Assembly (NCBI RefSeq): GCF_030272615.1
Contig: NC_081412.1
Location: 475,981,657 to 476,045,656 of the forward strand
Reading direction: 5' to 3'
Source: Cryptomeria japonica
Taxonomy: Eukaryota; Streptophyta; Pinopsida; Cupressales; Cupressaceae
DNA length: 64,000 nt
The notes beneath the pieces were generated by a model. It ran no database searches. It was not told the DNA's origin and saw only the letters and a list, made by a program, of their open reading frames with translations. Of this stretch, positions 23,590 through 35,700 are shown piece after piece; the first letter of the stretch is position 1; the number at the start of each line of letters is the position of its first letter. A program made the translations under genes and the position numbers.

Positions 23590-24960
23590 TAACTTTTTAA
23601 CAAGCCTCGAAACTTTGACTACAATGAGCTACAAATAGAAAAACACATAGCCAACCAACAACTTAATAATAGCACAAATACACCAAAAAACTAGACCCCT
23701 AAAATAGCAAGCTAACAAAGGAAAACAAATAACAAAGATTCTTTTGGACATCAATAACCTCACCTTCAATTTGATCAAGATTCTGAACCAAGTTCATCAA
23801 GTCATACATTTCAATCTTCACTTGCTCCCTAGTCTACTCGATATGCCCATGGGTGTGTGTTAAAGGACCACTACTATCACCCATTTTAGCTTACCCTTCT
23901 CTGCCAAGTTTAGATCAATATGTTCAATATTGCCCCGATTATTCATTGCCTTCACAGTCTACTAATGTATCACAAGAATTTTGATCCCCTCTACGTTGGT
24001 ATGAATAGTGTCATAACTCATGTTTACCAAATTAGATAGGTTATCATCAATTCACTTTATTTTGACTTCAAGAACCCCCAACTACCTTCATAGTCAATTT
24101 TAAGGTGAACAACATCTTTAGCCACATTTTCTAGGATAGAAACAATTCAATTTTTTTCCTCATCAAAAATTGCATTGTCCACACAAACCTTAGAGGCTAC
24201 CTAACCATCTCCCTGGTCCAAAGCAACCATCTTACTTTTAATGGACTAGATACTAACATTAACCTTATTTATATATATAATAACCATTTGGAAATCCTAA
24301 ATTGGTCCACAACAACATCCCTAGCAATGCCCAAAAGATCAGAGTGGTTCTAAGGATCAATTTTTTAGAAAAGGAGAATCCTTAATAAAATCAATTGGAA
24401 AAGGAGGGTGATTAGCTCTACCTTCATTAGCACGATTAATTAATGGAGGGGAATGGGTTGTACCCAAGGAGTCTTTCCCTCCATCTATTAGGTTGGTCCC
24501 TTCATCCATGAAATTCACCCCTTCCACATTTAGGTTATCACCAACATCCTCTCAATCTAACTCCACATTAGCTTGACTATGAGATTCATGGATCTCCTTC
24601 TTTATCTTTACAAATATCCATTTCTCCTCCCTAAGAGGGTGGAACTCCTTTCTCTACTCCTACAAGACAATGTTTTGCTCCAATGAATCCCCATCCTTTG
24701 TTTCTCAAATATCATCCTCTAAGTCATCCTCTCCCTCCCTAGAATTTGTCTCCATATCCTCCTTAGACCTTGAGTTCTCCAAATGTAATGGGAAGTGACC
24801 ATGTCCTTTCCCATTAAGAGGAGATAAAAGGGTTTTGAAGTGTTCCATGATAAGAATAATCAAGCCCTCATGAAGAACATAATTGCTTCATTCTTATTAT
24901 GTCCATGTTCTAACTTGTTATTTCTTTTGAGGATCTATGGTTTATCTAAACACCTAATGA
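23590..24960 (-). pseudogene. Decayed plant transposon-associated ORF (copy 2)
   Basis: Minus-strand relative of the ORF at 1240-2940. VLHEGLIILIMEHFKTLLSPL (about 24890-24830, first 20 residues) aligns with VLHAGLIQLIHENFENMSVL of copy 1. It is followed by the same kind of acidic linker (SREGEDDLEDDI), a segment FRISKW equivalent to FRIVKW, a heptad-like region and a C-terminal IEGEVIDVQKNLCYL equivalent to NLEAEIVDTLKSLGYL, then a hydrophobic tail. Many stops. Two copies in opposite orientation with the same domain order show a dispersed family. Function unknown. Confidence 0.55.
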
Positions 24961-26316
24961 TTGGGTTTTGTCTAGTGGTGTAAGTATAAACTCATTGGAA
25001 ATTCAACAAAAGTTACCAAACTTTTTGTCCCTAATTTTGTAACATTTTAGGTTGAAGAAACAAACATGATGTTGTGAATTTTATTGGAGATATTAATATA
25101 AATTTTTCTAACATATATTAGTGAGATAGGATTATAGATGGTTTTGTTTAGGATTAGGATGCATGACCAGTCTGAAATAATTACTCTATTTCATTCTTTG
25201 GGTTTTTTGTTTTTTTTTCAAATTTGATCCTTCTAATCCTAGTTTGAATGGTAATCTTACATGTTGGCCACATTTTTATTTTTTGTATGGCTTCTATGAG
25301 TAGTATTATTGGTCTTTCTAGTGATGTAGATATTGTTTATTGTTTGTGTCTATTATTATTGTCTTATTGATGATGCTCTTCTTAATATTGTGGCTAATCC
25401 TATTGGTAATGATGTCATGGTTCTCTTAGCTAAAGAAAAATAGATTGTTGATTTTTCTAGGTAGTTTAAAGGTTAAAATATTTTTAATCGTTCTTCTAGT
25501 AGTGGTAATATTTATATTTCTCTTATCTCAATAGTTCCTATTTCACTTAATCCTAATTCTTGGCTTTAGGATTTTGTTGATTTTAGGCTTAAATTTTTAT
25601 AAAAAAGTGTTGTCCAATATTGATAGATTAAATAGAAGGATATTGGTAATGATAGCTAAATGCATGATATATTTTTCATTTTTTATTTTTTTCTATTTAT
25701 AAAATACCCTATTTAATACTATGTCAATTTTGATGTAATATGCTCATAGACTACTATTGTTAATTATGGTGTTGGTTTTGTTGGCTTTCTAGAATTTTTG
25801 TATCAAATGGATTGATTCTTTGTTGACATATGTAGTTATCTACTAGTAGGATCTATATCGTAAACTATTTTTAATATACAAATAGTATTACAATAAAGTG
25901 ATAATTGAATAATCAACAAAATTCATATTCAATCATGTTTACCATTAAACTATGATGAAGGCCATAGATCTATAGAAATTTAAAATTGAGTGTCTTTTGA
26001 GGATGTGACATTCAAATGTAAATCTACTTGAATGAAGGAAATAACGAAGACATTTTTTTTAAATAACATACCTTATAAAATGCAATACTTTTTGTGCAAC
26101 TGATTTTCTTCCTTACAATTCCTTTATAAGTTTACTATTTCTCAATAAAACCCAGATTCTCTTAAATAATATTTTATTCTTGTCAAAAAAATATTGAGCT
26201 TCCCTACAATTACTTTTCCAAACTTATTATTTTTTAATAAAACTAAAATTCTCTTAAATAATATTTTATTATAGTAAAAGAAAATTGATCCTCTCAATCC
26301 ATGCTCTTAAATAATA
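24961..26316. other. AT-rich intergenic DNA
   Basis: No gene recognised in about 1.35 kb. Plus-strand frames between 25060 and 25650 are short and stop-rich. A decayed retroelement is possible but no motif supports it. Confidence 0.4.
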
Positions 26317-26500
26317 TTTTAATTAAAGTCGCACTTTGAAGAAGTAAATGCTAGAATCTATTTATTTCCTTTCAGTGCAAATAATATAAGCTTTGAGTGG
26401 CCTAAATTTTAATTAAAGTCGCACTTTGAAGAAGTAAATGCTAGAATCTATTTATTTCCTTTCAGTGCAAATAATATAAGCTTTGAATGGCATAAAATTT
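26317..26500. repeat. 90 bp tandem duplication
   Basis: Units starting at 26317 and 26407 are nearly identical (TTTTAATTAAAGTCGCACTT at each start), with a few base changes and the start of a third unit near 26497. It lies about 1.1 kb upstream of the kinase gene. Confidence 0.9.
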
Positions 26501-26759
26501 AATTAAATTCGCAGATGATATCTAATTTATTGGATTGCTTTATGGCACTTCACTACCTTGAAACGCCTGAAACTCCCGATCGATTCCGTTCACTTATAGG
26601 GGTAGGGTATAACTAGTCTTTATAGTTAAATTAATTTCATATATTCTAAACGTCTAAATGATATATGGGATCTTATGATATTTTTTAATTTCTTTTATGT
26701 TCAATTATAGATTTCAATTTCTAGATAGTTATGATAACTGGAGAAGATTTGTTATGTGT

Positions 26760-27189
26760 AGGGGAAGAGCACCAATAGATAACATAGTTCCAATAACCAT
26801 CACCTTATTGTCATGTTGACCCCCCAATAGCTGTCATAGTGAAAACATCATTAATAAATTTGTTTTGTACCAATAGCCGATCTTTTTTTGTAATTAATTG
26901 GCTCATCTGTGCACAACTATTGAAACATTTATCCCATTTGTGTACCACTATTGGAACATTTGTGCACCACTATTGGGACATTTGTCAACAAGTACTAGCG
27001 ATTTTGAGTTGACGGTTACTGGAACATCTTTAGTTAGGTATTAGGCGACATTTTGAAATGTGTACTTTTTTGTGTACTTTTTTACCTTTGTGTGAATAAT
27101 TGATTCCACAGCGTGCATCTTTACTACTCAGAAGCCAGATCAATAGCTATGTATTGGTTAGCTATGACTGCTACTGGTGCTCTTCCCCT
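26760..27189. mobile_element. MITE-like element, ~430 bp
   Basis: Ends form an inverted repeat: left AGGGGAAGAGCACCAATAG, right complement AGGGGAAGAGCACCAGTAG, 15 bp perfect at the tips and 22 of 27 matching beyond. The interior is non-coding with internal direct repeats around CCACTATTGG-ACATTTGT. No clear target duplication was found, so the superfamily is open. It sits about 0.5 kb upstream of the first kinase exon. Confidence 0.7.
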
Positions 27190-27259
27190 GATGGGATATA
27201 TTTTCTATTGTTTTTTTAACAGTTCATTTTCACCATCATAAAAATTTGATCCAATAATT

Positions 27260-27401
27260 GTGTACTATAGATACCAATATAATTGCACAGTTCTTTTAAT
27301 TTGATTTGTTTTTTATGAGATAAAACTTTTGTGTACCATAGATACTCATATAGTCCCACAGTTCTTTTAATTTGATTTGGTTTTTGTTAGATAAAACTGA
27401 A
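27260..27401. repeat. 71 bp tandem duplication
   Basis: Two units (27260-27330, 27331-27401), both containing CACAGTTCTTTTAATTTGAT and GATAAAACT. They lie in the presumed promoter region of the kinase gene. Confidence 0.85.
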
Positions 27402-27712
27402 GACTTTTTTATTAGTCAATCTATTTATCTATTGGGTCAATAGTCAGAAGATCAATACAGCTTTTGAGCACAGCAAAATCCAGGCTAATATAAGCACACA
27501 GAGAAGACAATTAAATCATAAGCTCGTTTAGTACTCTGGTAAGCTACGAGATCTGATTTTCAAAGGTTTCTTCGGTGCGAAGAACAGATTTTTTTTTGCT
27601 TTTATTCTAACTTTTATACTGCTATAGATGCCAGAAATATTAGGCATACTCATTGAATATATCTGACACCGCTGATTTTAACAGGCATATTGTTTCACAC
27701 TTGAAAGCTCAG

Positions 27713-30700
27713 ATGTCCAATTCACATCCCTTTAGAAAAGGTATGATTATAAGATCCCGACAAATGTTAATAATATTATTTGTATGTTTTGTTAAACCAG
27801 TAACCTAATTTGGAGAAATTTACATACTTATTACTTGCAGGAAGCATCGCCAGTTTTTTTAACAAATCTACGGAAAGATTCCTTATCTTATTTGGTATGA
27901 ATCAAAACTTCTTACTATCCTAACCCAACATGAAACGGTGTTGTTAGTTGATAATTGCTGGCTTTCTCAATCTATCTGATAAGAAAAACATGAAAGCTTT
28001 ATTATTCTAAAAATAGATGAGGTTGATATAAAAGAGGCTGGGTGTTGGAGTAAAAAGAGTCTAAACAATTACAGATATCATATGAAAAAGAACAGAGAAA
28101 ATATATTTTCAGTTTATATTAAAATATTATTTATAATAAAAATGTTACTTGTTCATAAGAATTTCTTTTGGAACAGTTGTGTAGCTGCTGCTACACTAGT
28201 GTTTCCACTACTCTCTTCTATCCTGCTGCTGCTTTCTTCCTCAATGGCTTCTCTTCTCTTTTTATTACCGTTCTCATTTTTCTTTTTCTTTTTTTCATTT
28301 GTTTCAACTTTTTCTTTTAATTTCAACTATTAATCAATGTAACACAAAGAACAATTGTATTTTCTTCTCATTTTAATGGGCTCAACTCCTACCATAATCC
28401 ATCATGCGGCTTGTTTAGACTGCAAATTCTTGACTTTTAACTCCTTCGAGCTTTTTCTAAGACTTGGATTTGACTTTCTCACAAGATTGCATATTGGTGG
28501 CTTAAAATAATTTCTCTAATTTTCACAAAACTTATGATCTTCTCTTTTCTGGTAGAAGGCTTATCTCATTTTTTTGACAAAATTCACTATGGCCTCTTCA
28601 AAGACCATGATTGGGCTTCCTCACAAATTGAGGGCTTCACCATTCATAGGTGGTTTCAAACTTTACTACACTCGCTGGATATTCTCAGAGATAAGGTTAT
28701 TCAAAACCTTGATTCCTTCTTTGGCTGGATTGCAAATCCCTTTGACTTTGATCTTCTCCTATGAAGATAGAGATTACCTTTTCACCTTTATTTGATGTGT
28801 TGGCTCCATGCTTCAACACCTATGGTTGTCTTCAAATTGCACACTTAGACTGGTGGTGGCAAAATCCCATTAAAAGAATCTTCAACATGGCAGCAAAACT
28901 TCATCTTGAAAATGACGATCTTCTCATCTCATCAACCTTTTTTCTTACTAGTCAGATCTCTTTGGATCTTTCTACAGCATCAACAAATTAACCCACATAG
29001 TTTCTGGAACATGACTCTGATACCAAATGGAAGAAATATAAAATTGGAACACAAATAAACTATTCTATTAATTAAAGAGATTACAATAGCTTCTTGATCA
29101 ACTGATCAAAAGGATCAGCCTAACTGATAGAGAATGAGTTTCAACTGCCTCATTATATAGAGGTCTTAGATACATCTAGATATTGGAAAACTTGTATTAT
29201 TGGAAATAAAGCAGAAAACTAAAACTAAAAAACTAAAACAGTTTTCGCTATAGTCATCTCAAATAAAGCTAAAAAAAATAAAGCATAAAACTATGCAAGT
29301 GGGAGGAAGTAATAAACAATATTCCAACATTAACTTCACCTGCAACATTTAATTTCCTCCAAAATAGAATTGTTGTTCAAAATTATCAAATTTTTGTCCG
29401 AATAAAAGTATACATTAGAAAGTTAATATTCTAAATCAGAATTACAAATTTCATGATTTAAGAGAAATAGATATCCCTCAATCTTTAATTCTTAACCAAA
29501 TAAAAAAACAAAAACTCATTAATAATATAACTGAAAAACAGTATTTAATATACAAAATTCATACTGAACAAATAATCGAATTAGATTATTCTTCCCAATT
29601 GTTGAGTCATTTTTTCAGTAAACAACATAAACTACCAGTGATGCCAAGGGCAAACACATAATCAGAAATCTGTTGTTTAACTGCATGCTTGAAATCATTT
29701 ATTTTATTTTCCAAACGATACCCAACAAATTTCTCAAATGCATGTTTCAAAATTTAGCCACACTATACTTCGGGAGGGACACTGCATTCATGTGAAGCTA
29801 TCTACTTATAAGAATCTTATGATATTCTATCAATATTAATCAATCTAAACTTTATCTTTTTATTTCAGGTTTGTTTGCCTTAACGTTAGTGATCCTACCC
29901 AACAAATTTCTGAAATGCACGTTTCAAAATTTAGCCACACTATACTTCGGGAGGGACACTGCATTCATGTGAAGCTATCTACTTATAAGAATCTTATGAC
30001 ATTCTATCAATATTAATCAATCTAAACTTTATCTTTTTTATTTCAGGTTTGTTTGCCGTAACGTTAGTGATCCACATCTTCTTGAAAAAGAACCTAGGTA
30101 AGGTTTTTAAGATTCCAAAACAGTAAGCTCTAAAGGAATATGTTCAATGAATGATTTCTGTGTTTTCATTTTTCTAGTAGACTAATTGTAAACATTCACA
30201 TATGTATTAGGCGGAGGAGGCATTGCCAGATTTTTAATTAAAGGAACGAATACAGTTCTTATCATAATTAGTAAGCATTCAAACCTTTTAGCATCCTAAC
30301 AGTAAATGAATCAGTGTGACAGCTGAGAATTTCTCGGTTTGATAGTCTATCCTCTTTCGAAAACAATATAGTTGAAGAGAATTATACTTTGAGAGGCTTT
30401 TCCGCTGCACTCATATGCGGCTGCCTCTTTATAAGAATCCTATGACATTCCATCTTTGTTAATCAAATTAGATTTTATTTTCCTCTTCTCAGGTTGTTTG
30501 ATAGCGATGTTACTTATCTATGCCCTCTTGAAAAAGATCCTGGCTACATCTGAGCAAAGAGACGAAGTTACAACTTATTCTTCACCTCCATCAAGTATAA
30601 ATATTGTAGAGGGGAATACACTTGTCCAAGAACAACTGGTTAATACAGGTTTATCACCTAACCTTCAAGCAAATGGGCTTTTAGGAAGAGATGTCGTCGT

Positions 30701-31700
30701 AGAACTGAATGGAAGCCTCCGCCCCCAACAAGAACAGGAGCCTATACCAATCAATACAAATCTCACACTTGAAGAGATAATCTGTATGAAAAGCTTTTGT
30801 CAGGACTCTTATAAAGTTGGGGAAGGAAGCTTTGCACAAGTTTATAGAGGGATATTTCAAGATAAGGATTTGGCTATAAAGAAGATAGAACATAGATACA
30901 ATGGCATCAAGAAATCGGTGGAGAACGAAGTTGAACTTCTCAGGGGAATTGAGCACAAAAACATCAACAAGCTATATGCCTGGTGTATAGAAGAAAGCAT
31001 ATCTTACTTAGTGTATATGTTTATAAGTGGATGTAGCTTAGATGACTACTTGAGAGGATACTGTACCGTATTTGCCTACAGTTGGAAGCAGTGTCTCAAA
31101 ACGATAATGGATATAGCAGAGGGAATCGAATTCCTTCACAAGAATAAAATCATTCATGTTGATATCAAGCCTCAGAATATTATGATGGACGCTAGTGATA
31201 ATGAGGCCAAGATTGTTGACTTTGGGTTTTCAAGGAAAGCAGATTGGGAAGGTACATACCGGTCAACTGATAAAATAATAGGTACCAGAGGCTATTGGGC
31301 TCCAGAGTATTGCTTGAATCACAAACTTTCTTATAAACACGATGTTTTCAGCTTTGGAATTGTTGTATTGGAGATGATAACAGGGGAGAGGCATGTCGAT
31401 AATGCTAGGAGCTCAAGCCAGTTCCACATTCCAGAATATGTAAGTTTTATGATCAGCAATGATCGCTTTGAACAAGCTATAGACTCAAGACTCAAACGGA
31501 ATGGATGGGACCGTTTTACACTAGAAAGTGCTTTCTCTGTTGCAAACATAGCCCTCAGATGTGCTCGTCCTGAAAAGGCCGCACGACCCTTCATGGACAT
31601 TGTGGTTAAAGAACTCACTTCGATTACAACGAACAGCTGTGATAACATCCATACTGTTGGGCAGAGAGAAGAAGAAATTGCAATCGCAAAGCATGTATAA
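27713..31700 (+). CDS. Membrane-anchored non-RD Ser/Thr protein kinase, 5 exons
   Basis: Predicted exons: 27713-27740, 27841-27894, 30047-30097, 30211-30270 and 30493-31700. All introns are GT...AG and phases agree, giving 466 residues. An in-frame TAA upstream in the presumed 5' UTR exon and no earlier in-frame ATG favour this start. N-terminus: two hydrophobic segments (about residues 21-42 and 55-77), each followed by LKK, from duplicated exon pairs. Kinase: glycine loop GEGSFAQVY (about 174-182), AIKK with the ATP-binding Lys (194), catalytic loop HVDIKPQN (HRD reads HVD, so a non-RD kinase), DFG (307), APE (334), ending near 435. No ectodomain or signal peptide. Non-RD kinases are frequent in plant immune receptor families; a signalling role here is inferred. 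Introns may also lie in the 5' UTR (27539-27684) and 3' UTR (31717-31833). Confidence 0.85.
28080..29027 (-). mobile_element. Internal part of copia-type element in kinase intron 2
   Basis: Lies downstream (minus strand) of the LTR at 29028-29329, starting with the primer-binding-site-like TTTGGTATCAGAG (29015-29027). Frames of 73-83 codons occur on the plus strand but none has gag or pol motifs. The second LTR was not found, so the left limit is approximate. It is probably a truncated or non-autonomous element; its presence explains most of the 2.15 kb length of intron 2. Confidence 0.45.
29028..29329 (-). mobile_element. Copia-type LTR (302 bp)
   Basis: On the minus strand it starts TGTTGGAATATTG and ends TTTCTTCCA (TG...CA). 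It contains a TATA-like CTATATAATGAGGC about two thirds along, and is followed two bases later by TGGTATCAGAG, the complement of the initiator tRNA-Met 3' end used as primer by many Ty1/copia elements. These four features together make an LTR call solid. It lies in kinase intron 2 in antisense orientation. Confidence 0.75.
29721..30072. repeat. 177 bp tandem duplication across an exon start
   Basis: Units start at 29721 and 29898 (CCCAACAAATTTCT at each), about 97 percent alike. Each ends with a polypyrimidine tract, TTTCAG and the first ~26 bp of the membrane exon. Only the second copy runs on into a full exon (30047-30097). The first is a decoy splice acceptor at 29869. A third, diverged relative of the same stretch (about 30403-30505) leads into the kinase exon. 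Confidence 0.9.
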
Positions 31701-32300
31701 CGAGATGAAATTACAGGTACATAAGATTTTGTTTCAGGGAACTTTTGATTTCTAGTTAACTTTTATGACGCTGGAATATGGAATCCCAACTACTATTATT
31801 GTTTCTGTCTTAATTTTGACCTGTTTTCTGCAGCACATAATATCTCAGTAAGGCATCACTGCTCTATGTAATATAAATAACTTTTTGTAAGGCATAGATT
31901 TGTCCTCTCCTGCATCCGTCCTGTTCTGCTCCATTTTATTATTATCTGCCACTCACACCTGTACAGGATCTATTTTTGTATTGAGGGATAGGAGCCCATC
32001 CCACGATTGACCAACAAACTTTGAATTATTCTAAGCTTTGATAAATTCAAGCTTTCGTAATATTAATACTTGATGTAAAAGACTTTATTATATTTATATA
32101 TTCTGCTGTTTGGCATTGCCTGTGAACACAAATTAGGGTTTTTGTGTAGTCAGAAAACTATTGAAGTGGACAGATACACAGCACTTGGAGAAAAGCAGCC
32201 TCTCGTTTTATCTTTTCTGTATGTTCATCTTCTTCTCGCACATCCCTAACTCTGTTATTTTACTTGCAAGAATTATGAGTTTTAGTCAATCACAATGAAC
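31701..32300 (+). other. Kinase 3' flank / probable 3' UTR
   Basis: Contains a plausible 3' UTR intron (GT at 31717, CTGCAG ending at 31833). No clear poly(A) signal decides the transcript end. Past about 31900 I recognise nothing. Confidence 0.35.
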
Positions 32301-32304
32301 ACTT

Positions 32305-32725
32305 ATTTGATTCTCAAGATTTATAGGAGCTTGTGGAAAATTATTTTTTTTAATCTACAGATATAACATTATACAATGTGTTATTTCTAGAGAGTTTACA
32401 AGACTTGTTTTATATTATTATATCTTAAGTACTATCATAATAGATCAACCATGAGGTGTCCACTATACAAGTGTCAGTTTGGTAACTTGATTTAGTTCTC
32501 AAGGATTATAAGAGCTTGTGAAAAATGATTTTTTTAATCTACATAAGTAACATTTATACAAGAAGGATTTACCTAGAGATAATGATAATCCAAAAAAGAT
32601 TTTATAGGGCTTGTAACTACCTTGGTAATTAATTATATATATGTGTGTGTAACACTTTAAGTACTATCATAATAGTTCAACCATCATCGATCCACTAAAC
32701 AAGTGCGAGCTTTGTAACCTTATCA
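32305..32725. repeat. ~200 bp tandem duplication, diverged
   Basis: Two units share, in order, GATT(C/T)-TCAAG-ATTATA-GAGCTTGTG, TTTTTTTAATCTACA, TTTAAGTACTATCATAATAG and TCAACCAT, about 180-200 bp apart. Non-coding. Confidence 0.75.
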
Positions 32726-35700
32726 CTCATCCATCGTAGGAAAACTAAACTATCAAAGTATAAGGGTCTTCCCTATACCTAGACCTATACCTCAAGGATT
32801 CATCTATAATGTCATTGCCTACATATCAAATTGGGAATTAGAGGATGCATACGACTCAACACAATTTAACCTAAATTAAAAATTTAAGAACTATGAGATT
32901 AGATAATATAAAGTCAAATGTTAATATGTGAAATTAAAAGTGATTGTTATGTCTATGTCCAAGGGAGTAATGGTTTTATTTTTATTTTAAGATATGGATA
33001 TCATTGATTTGAAAAAGGTATTACTTTTATCTTTGCTTCATCTTATATATGTATTAGTCCATCAATTCTATGAAGGAACATATCTATAGGTTTGAGATAT
33101 CTATAGAGTTGTATATTTGATTTCTAGTTGTGAACTTAGTTTAGTATAGTTCTTAGTCCTAATTTATAATTACTCAATTTACCTCTTACACTAATGGATG
33201 CTAGAATTTTCTTGCCTACGTAATTACATAATAAAATTGAAATTTATTTTCATCATTATTAACGAGTATATTGTAGAGAAATAAAATGCTAACTATTTAT
33301 AAGTGTGTAACATTATCGTGAGATTGTGTTATCTCGTGTTAAAGTTGTGGTGTAAATCTACGTAGGATGCGATTGGGAGTACCTTAAGTCATTTATTGTG
33401 GGTGGTTTAGACGAGGAAAATTGAACTAGTACAAAGGATTGTCATAACCCACAATGACTCAATATTCTTGTCTCTGCTCGAAGAAAACCTTTGGTGTAAC
33501 ACGACCTCTGATTTGTATCACTAGGATGGTAGAGTGTGAATAACTACATGATATTCAAGAATAAAAACATTTTTAACTATAAAAGTCAAAAGTACTAGTC
33601 ACCAAGACTACCTAGTAGACTTTGTATGTTCACTATCGAAGATGTGCACACTGGTTAGAGACAATAGTTTGACACACAAACATCCTATAAGGACAAGGTA
33701 TGAAGGTCCATACTAGAAAGTGCTAAATAAGTAGAACTTAGGTTTTGGATATTAAGTGTCATAAACAACAAAAAAATAAGAAGGAAAAAAAATGAAAAGA
33801 TGAAGAAGATGGAAGAATATTTACAACGGGTCTAGGATTGAAGCCTCATGCATATACCACATTCTCCCTTGTTGTACCTACACACATATGACCAAACACA
33901 AAATATCGGGGTGGCTATGAGAAAAGTCTTACCACAATCAATCCCCCATTTTGGTGTTTCCACCTTCATAGACAATCAAATGGATACATTATGATGAAAA
34001 TGATAACATAAATGCACTAAATAAGATGTAACATACTATTGTAAATGAAAAAAAATTTAGAAGATGTGATAAACTAGAGAGGAGAAACTTCCCTTCAACA
34101 CAAGAAACCAAAATCTTGATGCAATGAGGAAAAAGTGTAGACCTCACAATTTGATAAATCTTCAGTATGAGTGGTAATGGAGATGAATAATGGATGAGAA
34201 TACAATTAGCTTGTTATAGATCAAGAGCATAGAAATGCAAAGATAAAGTTGTGAATCCAAGAGAGCATGAAAAGAAAACTAGAGAGAGAGAGAGAGAAAT
34301 GAAGTTAAATTGGTAATTTTAATGGGATTGAGAATCATCTTGACATTGATGGGAGTCAATAGAGGCATTATATTACCAAAATTAGTAGGTCTAACATGTC
34401 AGCAACCACCTTTGGTCTGAATATTCACAGGATGAATGGACAGTGCATGAATATCTTTGTGGCACGTGCGCATCCATGGATAAATAAATCCAAATGGTAA
34501 AGCAAGATAAGCAAGCTGATGAGGTGGACGCTTGGTCATTGTCTTCAATTTAGCTAAATTGAAGTTCTTTTGTGCTTTGAAATTGCATGGGGTGAAATTT
34601 ATGATGTTATATTTTTCCCCTACATTAGCAAGCATATATAAAAGTAATACAAACTAAAGTACAGAGAAGGGGAAGGATTCAAAGAGTTACACAAAGATTT
34701 GAAGGGGAAGCAAAGTCTTATATCCATGTAGAGTTGCCTCAAGGGAAGAGACCTTAGTCAAGCCTTCATGAGATAGTGCTAAGTTGTATCATTACAAATA
34801 TATTATCTACAAATAAGAAATCAGATAAAAAGAAAAAATTTATATATAAAAATGATCAATGATTAAACGTGGATTGAAATGATAGTGATCATCAAGATAT
34901 AATTTTTTTTAGGTGGCATCGATATGGGTAGAAAGTGTGTTAAGTTAGATAGCCATACAATTAGTTGGCATGTGATTGACATAAAATATGTTTTAGGACA
35001 ACCACATAAAAGGACAAATATCAATTCAGATAGTGATTTGGCATCCCACATAAGGCAATGCACATAAAATACCTTGATTTAGACCTTTTTAAAATATAAA
35101 AATATGATGAAAGAACTAAAATAAGTATGATTATGAATATAGATATAACAACCCCCTCCCTTGGAATGAGATGTGTTGCACAAAGAGGAACACAAGTCAT
35201 ATGAAGGAGAAGATATGTTGTGTCATTTCAACATAATGAGATGTTTATATGGGATGCTATTTTGCAATAGATAACACATGATACTCACAATATTAACAAA
35301 ACACAAAGAGATGGGGGGATACAATTATTTAGGGTGAGTAGAATTTGTGATAGTAAAAATAGAGTATAGATATATAGTTGCATATGAATTACTCATCATA
35401 TCCCCAAAGTTTTTAAATGTGAAGAAGAGCACATGAAGACAAAGGTAAAATAAAAATTTGGGTCAACATGGAAGAGGCCTTGAATGCCTCGAATGCTTTG
35501 CATAATCCTCAAATACGAAGAGTCAAGATATATAAAAAAAAAAAAATGATGAGACAAATAGAAGAATTGCATGATAGAAATTATCTCCTATATTAAAATA
35601 CCTGCAAAGTATCTTGGGTTATCCAAGAGAGCACAAACATGTAAATAAATGTGCAAGAGAGCCCAAAACAACAAACACAATTTAATCTAAAGATAAGATA

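Noticed and set aside
24961-26316. LINE endonuclease remnant
   Set aside because: Isolated residues fit but no catalytic motif could be read in order.
30456-30492. Kinase start at 30456
   Set aside because: That frame opens with TTG inside the intron polypyrimidine region; CAG at 30490-30492 is a clear acceptor and upstream exons fit in phase.
34604-35148. Minus-strand LTR next to a polypurine tract
   Set aside because: TG...CA tips and the tract fit, but no second copy or duplication was seen, so it is mentioned only as a hint.
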